Shown one piece after another: positions 1 through 9,300 of a stretch of 64,000 bases of DNA. Made by a program: the position numbers and the translations under genes. The DNA comes from Microbispora amethystogenes (GTDB taxonomy: Bacteria > Actinomycetota > Actinomycetes > Streptosporangiales > Streptosporangiaceae). Every line of letters starts with the position of its first letter. Position 1 is the first letter of the stretch. The notes beneath the pieces were generated by a model, which saw only the letters and a program-made list of their open reading frames with translations, was not told the DNA's origin and made no database searches. Location of the stretch: contig NZ_BOOB01000024.1 of assembly GCF_016863015.1 (NCBI RefSeq), positions 1 to 64,000 of the forward strand. Direction: 5' to 3'.

Positions 1-141
1 GTCCCGGTGACCGGGAACTGGGATACCTTCACGACCGTGTCCACCACGCTGAGCGGGTCGGCTTCCGGGCCGCTGTTCCTGGTCTTCACCGGGGGAGCGG
101 GCTCCCTGTTCGACGTCGACACCATCACCATCACCAAGTAA
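1..141 (+). CDS. C-terminal end of a CBM6-type carbohydrate-binding protein (partial)
   Basis: The reading frame enters from outside the window and stops with TAA at 139-141. The 46 visible residues contain GNWDTFTTVSTTLSG, then LFLVFTGG and a closing LFDVDTITI strand, the typical last part of a family 6 carbohydrate-binding module. Such modules tether secreted xylanases, arabinofuranosidases and related enzymes to plant polysaccharide. The catalytic part is not visible, so the enzyme class cannot be named. A strong terminator hairpin follows directly. A second CBM6 tail, also broken, lies at 10984-11284. Confidence 0.75.
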   Translation, partial: VPVTGNWDTFTTVSTTLSGSASGPLFLVFTGGAGSLFDVDTITITK

Positions 142-152
142 CCGAACCGGCG

Positions 153-184
153 TGGTGCCCGTCCGAGGCATCGGACGGGCACCA
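153..184. terminator. Perfect 14-bp hairpin between convergent genes
   Basis: TGGTGCCCGTCCGA and its exact reverse complement are separated by GGCA. The hairpin lies between the plus-strand CBM6 gene and the minus-strand desulfhydrase remnant, so it probably ended transcription in both directions. No U tract follows, as is common in high-GC actinomycetes. Confidence 0.7.
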
Positions 185-205
185 CCGGCCCACCGCCAGA
201 GCGCG

Positions 206-365
206 TCAGCGGAGGACGCCGCTGCAGGCGTTGAGAGCGGGCTGGCCGCCGAGGTGGGCGTACAGCACGTTGGCCCCCTTGGGGATGTCGCCGTCGCGGA
301 CGAGGTCGATCAGCCCGGCCATGGACCTGCCCTCGTGGACGGGGTCGAGGGTGAACGCCCTCCTG
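206..365 (-). pseudogene. 3' stub of a D-cysteine desulfhydrase / ACC deaminase gene
   Basis: The minus strand encodes [19 protein letters not shown], then [20 protein letters not shown] and a stop at 206-208. This is the conserved C-terminal end of PLP-dependent D-cysteine desulfhydrase / 1-aminocyclopropane-1-carboxylate deaminase, where LDPVYTGKAMAGL and VLFVHLGG are family hallmarks. Only about 50 of the usual 330 residues remain, and homology fades just before the IS3 element that starts at 421. The catalytic Lys and the PLP site are missing, so the gene is dead. Insertion of the element followed by deletion is the simplest explanation. Confidence 0.7.
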
Positions 366-420
366 GCCGCCGGTAACGCGCCGTCAATAGGGCGGCGTGC
401 GTGGGGCCGGTAACGCTCAC

Positions 421-1084
421 TGAAGCGCTCGGGGTCTGATGGAGGCTCGATTCCCTGAGAGGATCGAGTCATGGCACGTCCGCCCGCCTACCCGGCAGAG
501 CTTCGCGAGCGTGCGGTACGCATGGTCGCCGAGATCCGCCCGAACTACCCAACGGAGTGGGCCGCGATGAAGGCGGTCGCGGCGAAGCTGGGTATCGGCG
601 CGGCTGAGACGGTGCGCACGTGGGTCCGCCGGTCCGAGATCGACGCAGGCCAGCGGCCGGGAACGACTACGGCAGAGGCGCCGAGGGAATTAAGCGGCTG
701 CGGGCGGAGGTCGCTGAGCTGCGACGCGCCGATGAGATCTTGAAGGCGGCGTCCTTAGGCTCCTTCACCTTCACCGCCCACCTGATAGAGGTCGGCATCG
801 ACGCCTCCATCGGCACCGTGGGCGACGCCCTCGACAACGCGCTGATGGAATCGCAGATCGGCCTATACAAGGCCGAGCCAATCAAGCCACGTAAGCCCTC
901 GAAAGGGCTATCCGACGTCGAGGTAGCCACCGCCGAATGGGTCGACTGGTTCAACCATCAGCGCCTGCACACCGCAATCGGGCATATCCCGCCGACCGAA
1001 CACGAGACCAACGACTACGCTCAGCACCAGCCCCAACCGGCTGGAGTCAGCCCATAGAGCCTCCACCCAACCCGGAGCGCTTCA
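421..1084 (+). mobile_element. Internally deleted IS3-family insertion sequence
   Basis: Imperfect terminal inverted repeats of about 28 bp (421-448 and 1057-1084) both read TGAAGCGCTC at the outer end and GGAGGCTC at the inner end. Between them is one damaged transposase region of 664 bp in total, about half the usual 1.2-1.5 kb of an IS3-family element. I see no target-site duplication next to the repeats, which fits loss of flanking DNA. The element lies beside the desulfhydrase stub. Confidence 0.8.
471..1057 (+). pseudogene. IS3 transposase, orfA joined to the orfB tail by deletion and frameshift
   Basis: The first part (AELRERAVRMVAEIR ... AAKLGIGAAETVRTWVRR) is the helix-turn-helix region of IS3 OrfA. 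Near 690 the frame shifts and the leucine-zipper-like IKRLRAEVAELRRADEILKA follows. This runs straight into the end of OrfB (GTVGDALDNALMESQIGLYK ... EWVDWFNHQRLHTAIG). The last acidic residue of the DDE catalytic triad is present (ALMES), but the first two and about 170 residues of the OrfB core are deleted. It cannot make an active transposase. Confidence 0.8.
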
Positions 1085-1243
1085 GAACACCGGCGGGGGC
1101 GCCCGGGAGAGCCGAGGGTGACGAGGCCTTTTGAGTGACTAACTGAGTGACCACGCACCCGGACGTGTGCGGATGGTGACGGACTAGCAGGGATTGTTTT
1201 CCCAGCTCAGGGTGGCTTTAGTGCTGCAAGGGTGGGCCAGTTG

Positions 1244-1291
1244 GGTTGCCTGGGGGTCAAGGGGTCGTGGGTTCAAATCCCGCCGTCCCGA
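1244..1291 (+). tRNA. tRNA-Pro-like 3' fragment, possible attachment-site scar
   Basis: GTGGG-TTCAAAT-CCCGC forms a perfect T arm, followed by CGTCCCG and A like the 3' acceptor strand. Upstream TGGGGGTC could be an anticodon loop with GGG (proline), but its stem pairs poorly, and no matching 5' acceptor strand or D arm lies about 75 nt upstream. It therefore looks like a 3' half rather than a working tRNA. Such halves are typical footprints where actinomycete integrative elements recombined. A strong terminator follows at 1311. Confidence 0.5.
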
Positions 1292-1310
1292 CACTGTTCT
1301 AGCAGGTCGG

Positions 1311-1348
1311 AGCCGTGATCACGACAAAGTGATCACGGCTTTTCCGTT
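1311..1348 (+). terminator. Rho-independent terminator after the tRNA-like fragment
   Basis: AGCCGTGATCA and TGATCACGGCT form an 11-bp perfect stem with an 8-nt loop, followed by TTTTCCGTTTCTT. It sits 20 nt after the tRNA-like 3' end, as expected for a former tRNA transcription unit. Confidence 0.8.
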
Positions 1349-1820
1349 TCTTGTGCTCGCGTAGTCGTGGTCCGTGGAAGGGACCTGGTCGTTCACCTGC
1401 GCCCGGCCAGAACCATGGCGAGAACGCGGCCACGAACCTGGCCACCCGCTCGCTGCCCGGCACGGGGAACTTCGACGATCCCCTGAGCCGTCGCCGTCGG
1501 AGGAGCTGACGACGTCGGCGGCGAAGAGCTTCTCCAGGGCGCGGGCGCGGCTCACGATCTGTCTGACATTGACCGGGGGTGAGCCGGAGGATCTCCGCGA
1601 TCTGCGGGTAGAGGTAGTCGAAGGCCTCGCGCAGGACTTACGCGGCGCGCTCGGTGGGGTTGGGCCTTTCCATCACCAGCAGGACGGCCGGCTCCAGCGC
1701 TTCGCCGCGTTCCGCGCCGACGATGGGTCAAAGCTGGTGCCGACGGGTTCCGGCAGCCAGGGGCCGATGTAGGACTCGCGCCGCACGCGCGCCGACTGGG
1801 CCAGGTTGACGGCCAGCCGG
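1349..1820 (-). pseudogene. ECF41 (SigJ-type) sigma factor, broken
   Basis: Read on the minus strand from 1820, the sequence gives RLAVNLAQSARVRRESYIG then PWLPEPVG. This joins the end of sigma region 2 to the linker that defines ECF41 sigma factors (RRE-Y-GPWLPEP). Further on, in shifting frames, are LREAFDYLYPQIAEILRLTP and VNVRQIVSRARALEKLF, the region 4 helix-turn-helix. An in-frame TAA and at least two frameshifts interrupt it, and the N-terminal part of region 2 is absent. Such sigma factors normally direct RNA polymerase and carry a SnoaL-like tail, of which only traces remain. Confidence 0.7.
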
Positions 1821-1821
1821 G

Positions 1822-2562
1822 TCAGCCTCGCGCGTGGTCTGCGGCGTCGAGGATGGTCGCGGTCACGGCGTCGGGCCGGGAGGCCGCGAGCGCGTGGGAG
1901 GCGCCGGCGACTTCGCGGGTGCCGTGCGAGTCCACGCGCTCGGCCATGAAGCGCAGCGCGGCGGCAGGGATGTTGAGGTCCTTCTCACCGTGCACGAACC
2001 AAGACGGGATTGTGTGCCAAGGCGCCTGGTCGACGGAGAGGCCGTCAGACAGGGCCCGCTCGGTCACCGGCCGCTGGGTCGCCGCCATCAGCCCGGCCTC
2101 CTCGTCGTCGAGGTCGGCGCAGAACTGGTGGTGGAACTTGGCGGGATCGATGCGGAACTCGTTGCCGCCCGTGGCCACCGGGTACGGCAGCAGCGCCTGC
2201 CCGAGCGTGCTGCCCTCGAACTTGCTCGACAGCGACAGCGCGCTCTCGCCGGGCTCGGGAGAGAAGGCGGCGACGTAGACCAGGGCACGCACAGCCGGGT
2301 TGCCCGCCGCCGCCTGGCTGATCACCATGCCGCCGTAGGAGTGGCCGACCAGCACCACGGGAGCGCCGATGCCGGCGATCACGTCGCGCAGGTAGGCGGC
2401 GTCGCCCTCGACGCTGCGCAGCGGGTTGGCCACGGCGACCGCGGTGAGTTGGTTGCTGTGCAGACGCTGGATGACGCGGTTCCAGCTGGCCGACTCGGCG
2501 AAGGCGCCGTGGACGAGAAGGATGACGGGCTGCTTCACGGGATTGCCTTTCTGGTTGTTCAT
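1822..2562 (-). CDS. Alpha/beta hydrolase
   Basis: This 246-residue soluble hydrolase has the alpha/beta fold. LLVHGAFAESASW forms the oxyanion-hole strand, VGHSYGGMV is the nucleophile elbow (Ser in GHSYGG), an acid lies near the FVHGEKD strand, and a late GASHALAASRP supplies the catalytic His. Its closest style is the small esterase/haloperoxidase-like group that often sits in general-stress or secondary-metabolism clusters. The substrate cannot be told from sequence. Its ATG overlaps the TGA of the upstream ferritin-like gene (ATGA at 2559-2562), so it is the last gene of a translationally coupled operon. The broken sigma gene follows it with no gap. Confidence 0.85.
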   Translation of the reverse strand: MNNQKGNPVKQPVILLVHGAFAESASWNRVIQRLHSNQLTAVAVANPLRSVEGDAAYLRDVIAGIGAPVVLVGHSYGGMVISQAAAGNPAVRALVYVAAFSPEPGESALSLSSKFEGSTLGQALLPYPVATGGNEFRIDPAKFHHQFCADLDDEEAGLMAATQRPVTERALSDGLSVDQAPWHTIPSWFVHGEKDLNIPAAALRFMAERVDSHGTREVAGASHALAASRPDAVTATILDAADHARG

Positions 2563-4214
2563 TCGTGGAAGCCGATCTCGCGGTGGGTGCCGTCGCACAG
2601 CGGTTTGTTGCCGGAGTGGCCGCAACGGCACAGCGTCATCCGGTTCCTGGTCTCCAGGGGCCGGCCGTCCGACCGGGTGACGGGTATGCCGCCGGTCACC
2701 CACAGCGCGCTGGCCAGGCCGTCCTCCTCCTCCAGCACCGAGATGGCGCGCGGGAGGTCGGCTTCGATCGTCTCTCCGCCGCGTTCGAGGGCGTAACTGT
2801 AGGAGCCGGAGGGGCAGTGATCGATGCGGCCCATGATGTCCGAGCGCACGTCGCTGTCGGCGGTGTCGTCGAGCATCTTGGCGATGGGCCTGGCGCGGCC
2901 GATGCAGAAGGCGGCGTGGATGCACAGCTCGCCCACCCGCCGCGCGGAGATGCCGACGCCGTCGTGCACGTGCTGCAACTCCCGGTAGGACCGCATCGGC
3001 GCGGCCTCGGTGCCGTCGAAGCCGATCACGGCGTGGGTGCCGTCGCAGAACGGCTTGGCGCGCGAATGGCCGCAGCGGCACAGCGCGTAGGTCTCTTCGG
3101 TCTCCAGCGGCTCGCCGGTCTTCCAGGTGAGCGCGTTCTTCTGCTCGGCGGAGACGATCTTCCGCTTGCGCCGCAGGGGGATGCGGCCGTACACGACATA
3201 TGGCCCGTTGCGGAGCACGACGATCCGCCGGTGGTCGCCCGCGCTCCAGCGGCGCAGCTCGGGCGGGACGTACTCGAAGGTGGGGCTGCCCAGCCGCATC
3301 AGCTCCTGCGCCTGGGCCTTGAGTGCGTACATCTCCCCGGTAGCGACGGCGAGCATCCTCGGGCTGCCGTTGAAGGCGACCTCCAGCAGGTGCAGGATCG
3401 CGCAGTAGGTGTGGTTGAACTCCTCCTGCGCGGTGCGAGCCGCAGGGTTGGGTGTCGGGAGGAACACCCCGGTGAGATCCACCGAGAGCTTCTCGCCGGT
3501 GGGCCCGGACTCAGGGGTGTCCCCGCGACGGTAGCGGCGGCCGAGCTTCAGCTCCATGAAGCGGTAGTAGTGGGCGACCTCGTCCTGGTCGCCGTCCCAG
3601 ACCTCGCTGCGGGCGGTGCCCTCCCCCTGCTCGACGATCTCCTCAAGCGCGCCCAGCGCGGAGGCGAGGTCGGTGACGGCGACCAGGCTGCCGCCGGTAT
3701 GGCGGAAGTGGTCGCCGCTCACCTGCCGGGCCGGGTCGCCGGAGAAGACCTCCTTCTCGCCGAGCGTGTCGCACAAGTAGCGCAACCCCTGCTCAATCGC
3801 GGCGTAGAACTGCCCGATGGTCTCGTAGTTGTCGTCCTCCGGCGGGGCGCCGGGCGGTGCGGGCTGTTCCAGGCGCAGGAACATCTCCAGCGCTTCCGGG
3901 CCGAACGGCACCAGTGACAGCTCGAGGTCGCTGTGGGGCAGCTTGCGGGGGTGAGACGGCAGCATCTCGGGCGTGTCGAGCCGCGGGGCGCCGCCGACGG
4001 CGTTGAGCAGGTTCGCCGCCAGTGCCAGGTGCAGCATCTCCTCAACGAAGACGCTGCTCACCACCTCGACGGCCGCCGGGTTGCGCTCCGGGTCGAGGGA
4101 GTACAGCGCGGTCAGGTACGGCGGCAGCGTCGCGTGCTCCAGCTCGATCGCCCACTGCAGGTGCTCGCGGAGGCTGGCGAGCGTGTCGATCCGCGGCTCA
4201 GGCAACGTCGCCAC
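2559..4214 (-). CDS. VioB-like ferritin-fold protein with two CDGSH iron-sulfur domains
   Basis: The first ~300 of 551 residues form a ferritin-like helical domain (LREHLQWAIELEHATLPPYL, then a second FVEEMLHLALAANLLNAVGG) of the VioB / iminophenyl-pyruvate dimer synthase type. Paired Glu and His residues could hold a di-iron or heme site. Residues ~380 onward contain two CDGSH zinc-finger-like 2Fe-2S motifs (CRCGHSRAKPFCDGTHAV and CRCGHSGNKPLCDGTH). Between them a divergent mono-cluster Fe-S segment carries AAFCIGRARPIAKML. A redox or oxidative-coupling role is inferred. The start is a GTG inside the end of the upstream microprotein gene, with GGAGGAC upstream. Confidence 0.8.
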   Translation of the reverse strand: MATLPEPRIDTLASLREHLQWAIELEHATLPPYLTALYSLDPERNPAAVEVVSSVFVEEMLHLALAANLLNAVGGAPRLDTPEMLPSHPRKLPHSDLELSLVPFGPEALEMFLRLEQPAPPGAPPEDDNYETIGQFYAAIEQGLRYLCDTLGEKEVFSGDPARQVSGDHFRHTGGSLVAVTDLASALGALEEIVEQGEGTARSEVWDGDQDEVAHYYRFMELKLGRRYRRGDTPESGPTGEKLSVDLTGVFLPTPNPAARTAQEEFNHTYCAILHLLEVAFNGSPRMLAVATGEMYALKAQAQELMRLGSPTFEYVPPELRRWSAGDHRRIVVLRNGPYVVYGRIPLRRKRKIVSAEQKNALTWKTGEPLETEETYALCRCGHSRAKPFCDGTHAVIGFDGTEAAPMRSYRELQHVHDGVGISARRVGELCIHAAFCIGRARPIAKMLDDTADSDVRSDIMGRIDHCPSGSYSYALERGGETIEADLPRAISVLEEEDGLASALWVTGGIPVTRSDGRPLETRNRMTLCRCGHSGNKPLCDGTHREIGFHE

Positions 4215-4428
4215 CCGGCCGCGAGCCGTCCTCCAGCACCTCGACCGAGTCGCGCAGCACCCGCAGAGCGATCTTCTCGCGCTCGACGTCCGTCGGGTCG
4301 TACGGCCACTCGGTGACCGGCCGCCCCATCTCCTCCTCCGGGTGGCTGGCCTCGGCGGTGATCAGCTCCTCCTCGATCTCGACGTGGAGCTCGTACAGGA
4401 ACTCGTTCTCCCCGTTCGGGGTACTCAT
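4198..4428 (-). CDS. Hypothetical 76-residue acidic protein
   Basis: This small, Glu-rich, soluble protein (start MSTPNGENEFLYELHVEIEE) has no signal peptide, membrane segment or motif that I recognise. It overlaps the following ferritin/CDGSH gene by 17 nt and is itself preceded by a 4-nt ATGA overlap, so it is locked into this operon. A partner or adaptor of the ferritin-like protein is plausible but unproven. Confidence 0.6.
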   Translation of the reverse strand: MSTPNGENEFLYELHVEIEEELITAEASHPEEEMGRPVTEWPYDPTDVEREKIALRVLRDSVEVLEDGSRPGGDVA

Positions 4429-4562
4429 GTCTCCTCCATGGGTTGTACGGCCGGCCTGCTGACCGCGTGGGTCAGACGGACGGCGATCTGGCCGGTGGCG
4501 AACAGGCGGGCGAAGGACTCCTGGCGGGCAGCGAGCGCGTAGGCGGGCTCAGCCCGCGACAT
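4425..4562 (-). CDS. Hypothetical 45-residue protein, first gene of the ferritin/CDGSH operon
   Basis: A short frame starts MSRAEPAYALAARQESFARL, continues FATGQIAVRLTHAV, and ends in the ATGA that starts the 76-residue gene. Support comes from this exact stop-start overlap and a plausible amphipathic helix, not from homology. Its ribosome-binding site is weak, so it might instead be the end of a longer, decayed gene. Confidence 0.45.
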   Translation of the reverse strand: MSRAEPAYALAARQESFARLFATGQIAVRLTHAVSRPAVQPMEET

Positions 4563-4939
4563 CGTCGAACTCGGCGGCCATCGCCAACGCGGTCACAACA
4601 ACTTCCCCCGTTCAGTGATGTGGCCTGATCGCCAGCTAAGACAAAACAGTCCCGGCACTTGTGACAAGATCCGCACTCGACGAGCTTTCCCACGGTCGAG
4701 ATCTCGCGCATGAGCGCCGCCGGCGTTCTCGCCGCCGCCGACGTCTTCACCGTCGACAACGCCATGGCCATGGTCGAGTCGCTGCGCATCGACTTCGGCG
4801 AGCCCAGATCCCTGCGGTTTGACGTGATGTGACGAGCGTCATGTCACACGCGATATGCCCGTCTTGTCTTTATGGTCAGTTGCCTCCGCACCCAAGGGCG
4901 CGATGGAGGTCGATCCGGACGACGAATTCGGGAGAACAA
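4563..4939. other. Intergenic region with a short unexplained coding-like fragment
   Basis: The plus strand at 4710-4832 can encode MSAAGVLAAADVFTVDNAMA followed by MVESLRIDFG and a stop. This has coding-like composition and may be the C-terminal scrap of a lost gene whose family I cannot name. At 4830-4841 TGACG-AG-CGTCA is a perfect short palindrome upstream of the secreted-protein gene at 4940 and could be an operator. The divergent promoters for 4562 (minus) and 4940 (plus) must lie here, but I cannot place -35/-10 boxes with confidence. Confidence 0.4.
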
Positions 4940-6088
4940 ATGGTCAACAGGAAGAGGTTATTCCGGATGGCGGCGGTGACGCTGACCGCTGCCACCACGG
5001 CTCTGAGTGGAATGACAGGACCGGCTTTGGCCGATGACCCCTCGACCGAAGTCATCAGCACCCCGGCCGAGGATGGTGGCGCTTCTACCAGTTCCTGGGG
5101 TTTTCCCGGCGAGGGAGCCGATTGGCAGCCGGTGACCTATGCCGGCGGGCGGATCACCAGCAGGTCCACTCCGGGGGAGGCGCGCGACAACCGCGGCAAC
5201 ATCCTTCACGCCTGGCGCGGTGCGGACAACGACTCCATCTGGATCTCGCTGAACAACGGGCCCGCGTACTCGCTGCCCAACGCGCAGACGTGGACGCCTC
5301 CGAGGGTGATCTGGACCGACGACGGGATCCGCGGAAACTTCCGGATCTTCCACACCGGTACCGAGGGCCACGTCTACCAGCACCGCATCCAGCTGAGCGC
5401 GAGCTACCAACTGCCCAGCACCTTGCCCGACTGGACCAGGATCCCCAACGACACGCGCACCACCAACACCGAGCCCGTGGCGGCTGCCGCGCTCCCCGAC
5501 AACTCCTTCATGCTCGCCTGGAACAGCCAGTCCAACGACGACATCTGGACGATGTACTACAACGGCAAAACCGCGACCTACGGCGCTCCCAGCGTGGTTC
5601 CGGGCGCGCAGAGTAAGGACGCGCCGGGACTGGCCGCCCAGGTGGACACCGACAACAACGACCCTGCTCCCTGGAACCAGGTCGTTCTCGCCTTCACGGG
5701 TACCGACAACTATGTGTACATGTCGCGGCAGCGGTACGGGACCGGCAACTGGACGAATCCGTTCCGGGTTTATGCCACAGGCACCCCTGGCTACACGAGG
5801 AATGGCCCCTCCGTCGCGCTCTCCCGAAACGGTTACGGCGTCATCACCCTCACCGAGGACCGCGACAACACCATCGGCAGTTACATCATTTCGCGCGACG
5901 GGGGGTGGAGTGGATATTACGAAGAGAACAGCTTCGCACTCTCACCCGGCAGGACTCCGCTGGCCGTGATAGCCGGTACTGATCTCTACTACGTCATCAA
6001 CGGTTCGGGCGGCGGCGAGAGTGGAGTGCTGTGGAAGAAGGTCTACGACTTCGCGGCAATGCCCACGCCGTCGCCCCCGCAGTGGTGA
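4940..6088 (+). CDS. Secreted beta-propeller-like protein
   Basis: This is a 382-residue secreted protein. The chosen ATG follows GGAGA at 4931-4935 and gives a clean signal peptide (MVNRKRLFRMAAVTLTAA ... GPALA, cleavage near residue 31), whereas earlier in-frame starts only add an unlikely N-terminus. The rest is repetitive: units such as GNILHAWRGADNDSIWISL, NFRIFHTGTEGHVYQHRI and SFMLAWNSQSNDDIWTMYY recur about every 50 residues. That resembles the blades of PLL/sialidase-type propeller lectins. No catalytic residues are recognisable. It may bind glycans beside the beta-helix/CdtB fusion encoded next. Confidence 0.65.
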   Translation: MVNRKRLFRMAAVTLTAATTALSGMTGPALADDPSTEVISTPAEDGGASTSSWGFPGEGADWQPVTYAGGRITSRSTPGEARDNRGNILHAWRGADNDSIWISLNNGPAYSLPNAQTWTPPRVIWTDDGIRGNFRIFHTGTEGHVYQHRIQLSASYQLPSTLPDWTRIPNDTRTTNTEPVAAAALPDNSFMLAWNSQSNDDIWTMYYNGKTATYGAPSVVPGAQSKDAPGLAAQVDTDNNDPAPWNQVVLAFTGTDNYVYMSRQRYGTGNWTNPFRVYATGTPGYTRNGPSVALSRNGYGVITLTEDRDNTIGSYIISRDGGWSGYYEENSFALSPGRTPLAVIAGTDLYYVINGSGGGESGVLWKKVYDFAAMPTPSPPQW

Positions 6089-6213
6089 GCCGATAGACGC
6101 TTGGCCGGACGGCGTCGCCACGAGTCGCCGCCGTTCCTGCGAAGACCTCAAAGCGTGGCAGGTAGGAGTCTTGTTCGCGCCTGGCCGGCGCACCCCACCC
6201 CAGCCGCCCGGTC

Positions 6214-6242
6214 CTGACGCCGATGCCCGGCGTCGGCGTCAG
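6214..6242 (+). terminator. Hairpin after the secreted propeller gene
   Basis: CTGACGCCGA and TCGGCGTCAG form a 10-bp stem with a 9-nt loop, followed by a pyrimidine-rich CCTTCTCATTT. It separates the genes at 4940 and 6383. The remaining ~290 bases of this gap show nothing else. Confidence 0.6.
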
Positions 6243-6382
6243 ACCGTCCTTCTCATTTGATGACGACGAACCTCGGTCGCCAGGCGCGCTCAACCACGCC
6301 GAGATCACGTCACGTTCCGCCGCGCCACACAACATGCGGTCGCGCTCCGACTGACTTTCACCCCATGTGCAGGGACGAAACA

Positions 6383-9300
6383 ATGACTCGAAGAAGAGGT
6401 CGTGTGAGACCGGTTCGACCAGCGGCGGCCGTTGTGTCCGGCCTGCTGCTCTTACTACTGACGCCGGGGATCACCCCGGCAGCGTCGGCGTTCGCTCCTG
6501 CGGCGCCTGTGACCGCACCCGCCGCGGCGGAAGCCCCGCCGCCTGCCGGACCGGGGGCGCCCGGACCGGATCTGAGTTACGCCAACCGTGGGACCCCGCC
6601 TGCTGGTCTGCCGGACTGGTCGCGTGTGGGATACCGAGGTGGTCAGGAGTTGCCCACCAACTCGGACCTGACCAGTGCTGCCTCCTGCCTTATGTTTCCG
6701 GGCGAGCTCGCCTCCAAGTACGAGGTGATCGGGGACGACGGGATCGATGACACCGTCGGCCTGCAGAGGGCGATCGACGACATCAAGAGCGACTGCTCGC
6801 CGAACGCGAACTTCCACCGGCTCTCGCTCATCGAGTTGCCGTACGGGCGGATCGACATATCCAAGCAGATCTACGTCGACGCCAGTTACCTGGTCATCAA
6901 GGGCAAGGGCTCCGGCGAAGGCGGAACCCGCCTGGTGTTCCGGCCCGATCTCAGCACCCGTTACGACCAGACGATCAACGGCCGCTGGGATCAGGACAGC
7001 ATGTCGGCCGGCACCGCCCCCGACATCGGCAACGGCGGCTGGATATGGCCCGGCCGTGGCATCTTCCGGGTCCAGACTCGGGAAATAGCGACCCGGTACA
7101 AGGACGACTGGGAGCATGCCTCGAGTCTCCCCATGCGCAAGGACCTCTTCGAAGGCAGCATCAACCAGCACTGGGCCTCCGGCTTCAAGCTCGCCGCCGC
7201 CACCGGCGATCCGGGCTTCTCGGCCCGAGAGGGCGGCAACGTCGTGCGGCTCGATGCCAAGGCCGACATGACCAAGTTCAGACTAGGCGGCTATACCTGG
7301 GTCGGCGCGGCCAACAGCAAGAAGTTCTACGCGCAGCAGGGCGTCACCGACCCGAGCATGATCGAAGCGCTCCACATGCGCCAGGAGATGTTCCGGATCA
7401 CCCGTATCGATGCCACGGCCAGGACGATCACGCTGGACCGGCCGCTGGAGTGGGACCTGCCGGTCAACTCCGAATCGGACGGCTCCGAACCGCTGAACGG
7501 CAGCGGCACGCCGTACGCCAGCAAGGTCACCCCGCTGAAGGTGGTCGAAGGTGTCGGCTTCGAGAACTTCGCCTTCACCCAGGACATGAACGGCCTGCCG
7601 AAAATCGGCGGCGAAGAACATTACTCGCTGACGCCCGATCAGGCCAAGAACAACTACGGCAACCTGGCCCCCGAGTACGCGATGCACGGCATCGTCTTCA
7701 AATGGGCCGCCAACAGCTGGGCGCGCGGGCTGAAGGCCGAGATGACCGGGTCACACCCGATCGTCACCGAGGCGGCGCGCAACGTGCAGATAGAGCGCAA
7801 CAGCTTCGACGGCGCCTGGAACAAGGGCAAGGGCGGCAACGGCTACCTGCGCGGCAGTCGCGTGTGGGACTCACTGTGGGCCTACAACATCAGCCGCAAC
7901 CTGCGCCACTTCACCTTCCAGTGGTCCGCCAGCGGTAACGTCGCCTTCCGCAACGACCTCGACGCGGACCTGAACCTCCACGGCGGCTGGGAACATCACA
8001 ACCTCTTCGAGCAGAACACGGTGACGGTTCCCTATGAGCACCGCTCGGCGAGCTGCACCGCCAACTGCGGCGGCGAGGGCGGCGAGATGGACGAGGGCAC
8101 CTGGTATCCGATCTGGTGGGCGGCCGGCCCCAAGGCCGGCAAATGGGCCGGCTCCTCAGGTCCGCAGAACGTCTTCTACAACAACACCCTCATCAAGCAG
8201 GAGACCGAGGGCGGACCGTTCGTACGGTACGCGCCGTACGGCACGCGAACCGGTACCGCCTTCCAGTTCGGCTCCGGCAACACCGACCCGAGCCGGTTCC
8301 GGCCGCTGAGCCAGAACGGGCAGGCGATCGCGGACTGGACCGGACGGGAGAAACTGGACTACAGCGGGCAGGGAGTGGTGACCCTCGATGTCGGCAAACG
8401 GCACTCGCTGTTCCTGCGCGACACCGGCGGTGAGATCGACCCCCGCCAGAACCACAGCCGCAAGGTGATCACCTGGAACATGCAGGGCGCGGGCACCACC
8501 AACGACGCCGGCGAGTACGAATCCAAGTACGACGAGGGCGTGCTCGGCATGATGGAGAGATACCAGGCCGACATCATGCTCCTGCAGGAGGCCGGCTCTC
8601 CGCCTGGAGGCGAAACAGGCGACAGGTGGCTGGGGCAGGCCGGAGACATCCAGCAGACGGCCTATACCCGGGCGCTCGACTACGTGGGCAACCCCATACG
8701 CCCCCCGGTCCGGCAGTACCGCATCAGTGGAACCCGGAGCCGACCGGCGGCCTATCTGTACTGGCTGAACACGGACACATCCCCCAACGGGGTCAACCGC
8801 GTCAACCTGGCCATAGCAACCGCCAGCCAGGTCGCCCCGGAGGATGTGTACGTCGTCCCGGGGTTCGTCGACGGGAACGGAATCGCCACGAGCCGGCCCG
8901 CGCTCGGTGTCCGCGTCGACGGCGTCGTCTACTTCACGGTGCACGGGTGGTCGGGGAGCGGCAACGACGATCCCCAGCTACTGCGTAACATCCGGGCCCG
9001 GATGGCCACCGCAGGCCCGAACAACACGCCGCTGCCCTGGGTGGCGCTCGGCGACTACAACCGCCTCCCCTATCCGGGCGCACAGAATTCCCTGTACGAC
9101 CGGCTCGCCCGGGACGAACCCGGGCAGTGGCAGGTGATGGCCTCGTCCGTGGGGCAGCCGACCCATCCGACTCGGCCGGACCCTGAGCCATATGTCCCGG
9201 ACCCCCTGGATCCCGAGCCCGAGCAGCCGCAGGCCATCACGCCGAGAATCCTCGACTACGCGGTCGCCCCGACCGGCGACAACGCACCCCGCGCCACGGG

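Noticed and set aside
401-420. Target-site duplication of the IS3 remnant
   Set aside because: Bases flanking the two inverted repeats (CAC before 421, GAA after 1084) do not match, so none is claimed.
1201-1292. Intact tRNA-Pro gene
   Set aside because: Only the T arm and 3' acceptor strand are convincing; the 5' acceptor strand and D arm are absent and the anticodon stem has mismatches.
4829-4939. N-terminal extension of the secreted propeller protein from an upstream ATG
   Set aside because: The extension is not protein-like and would bury the signal peptide; the start at 4940 has a proper ribosome site.
5997-6383. Minus-strand frame of ~128 codons opposite the propeller gene end
   Set aside because: It runs across the terminator hairpin at 6214 and shows no fold-like composition or ribosome site.
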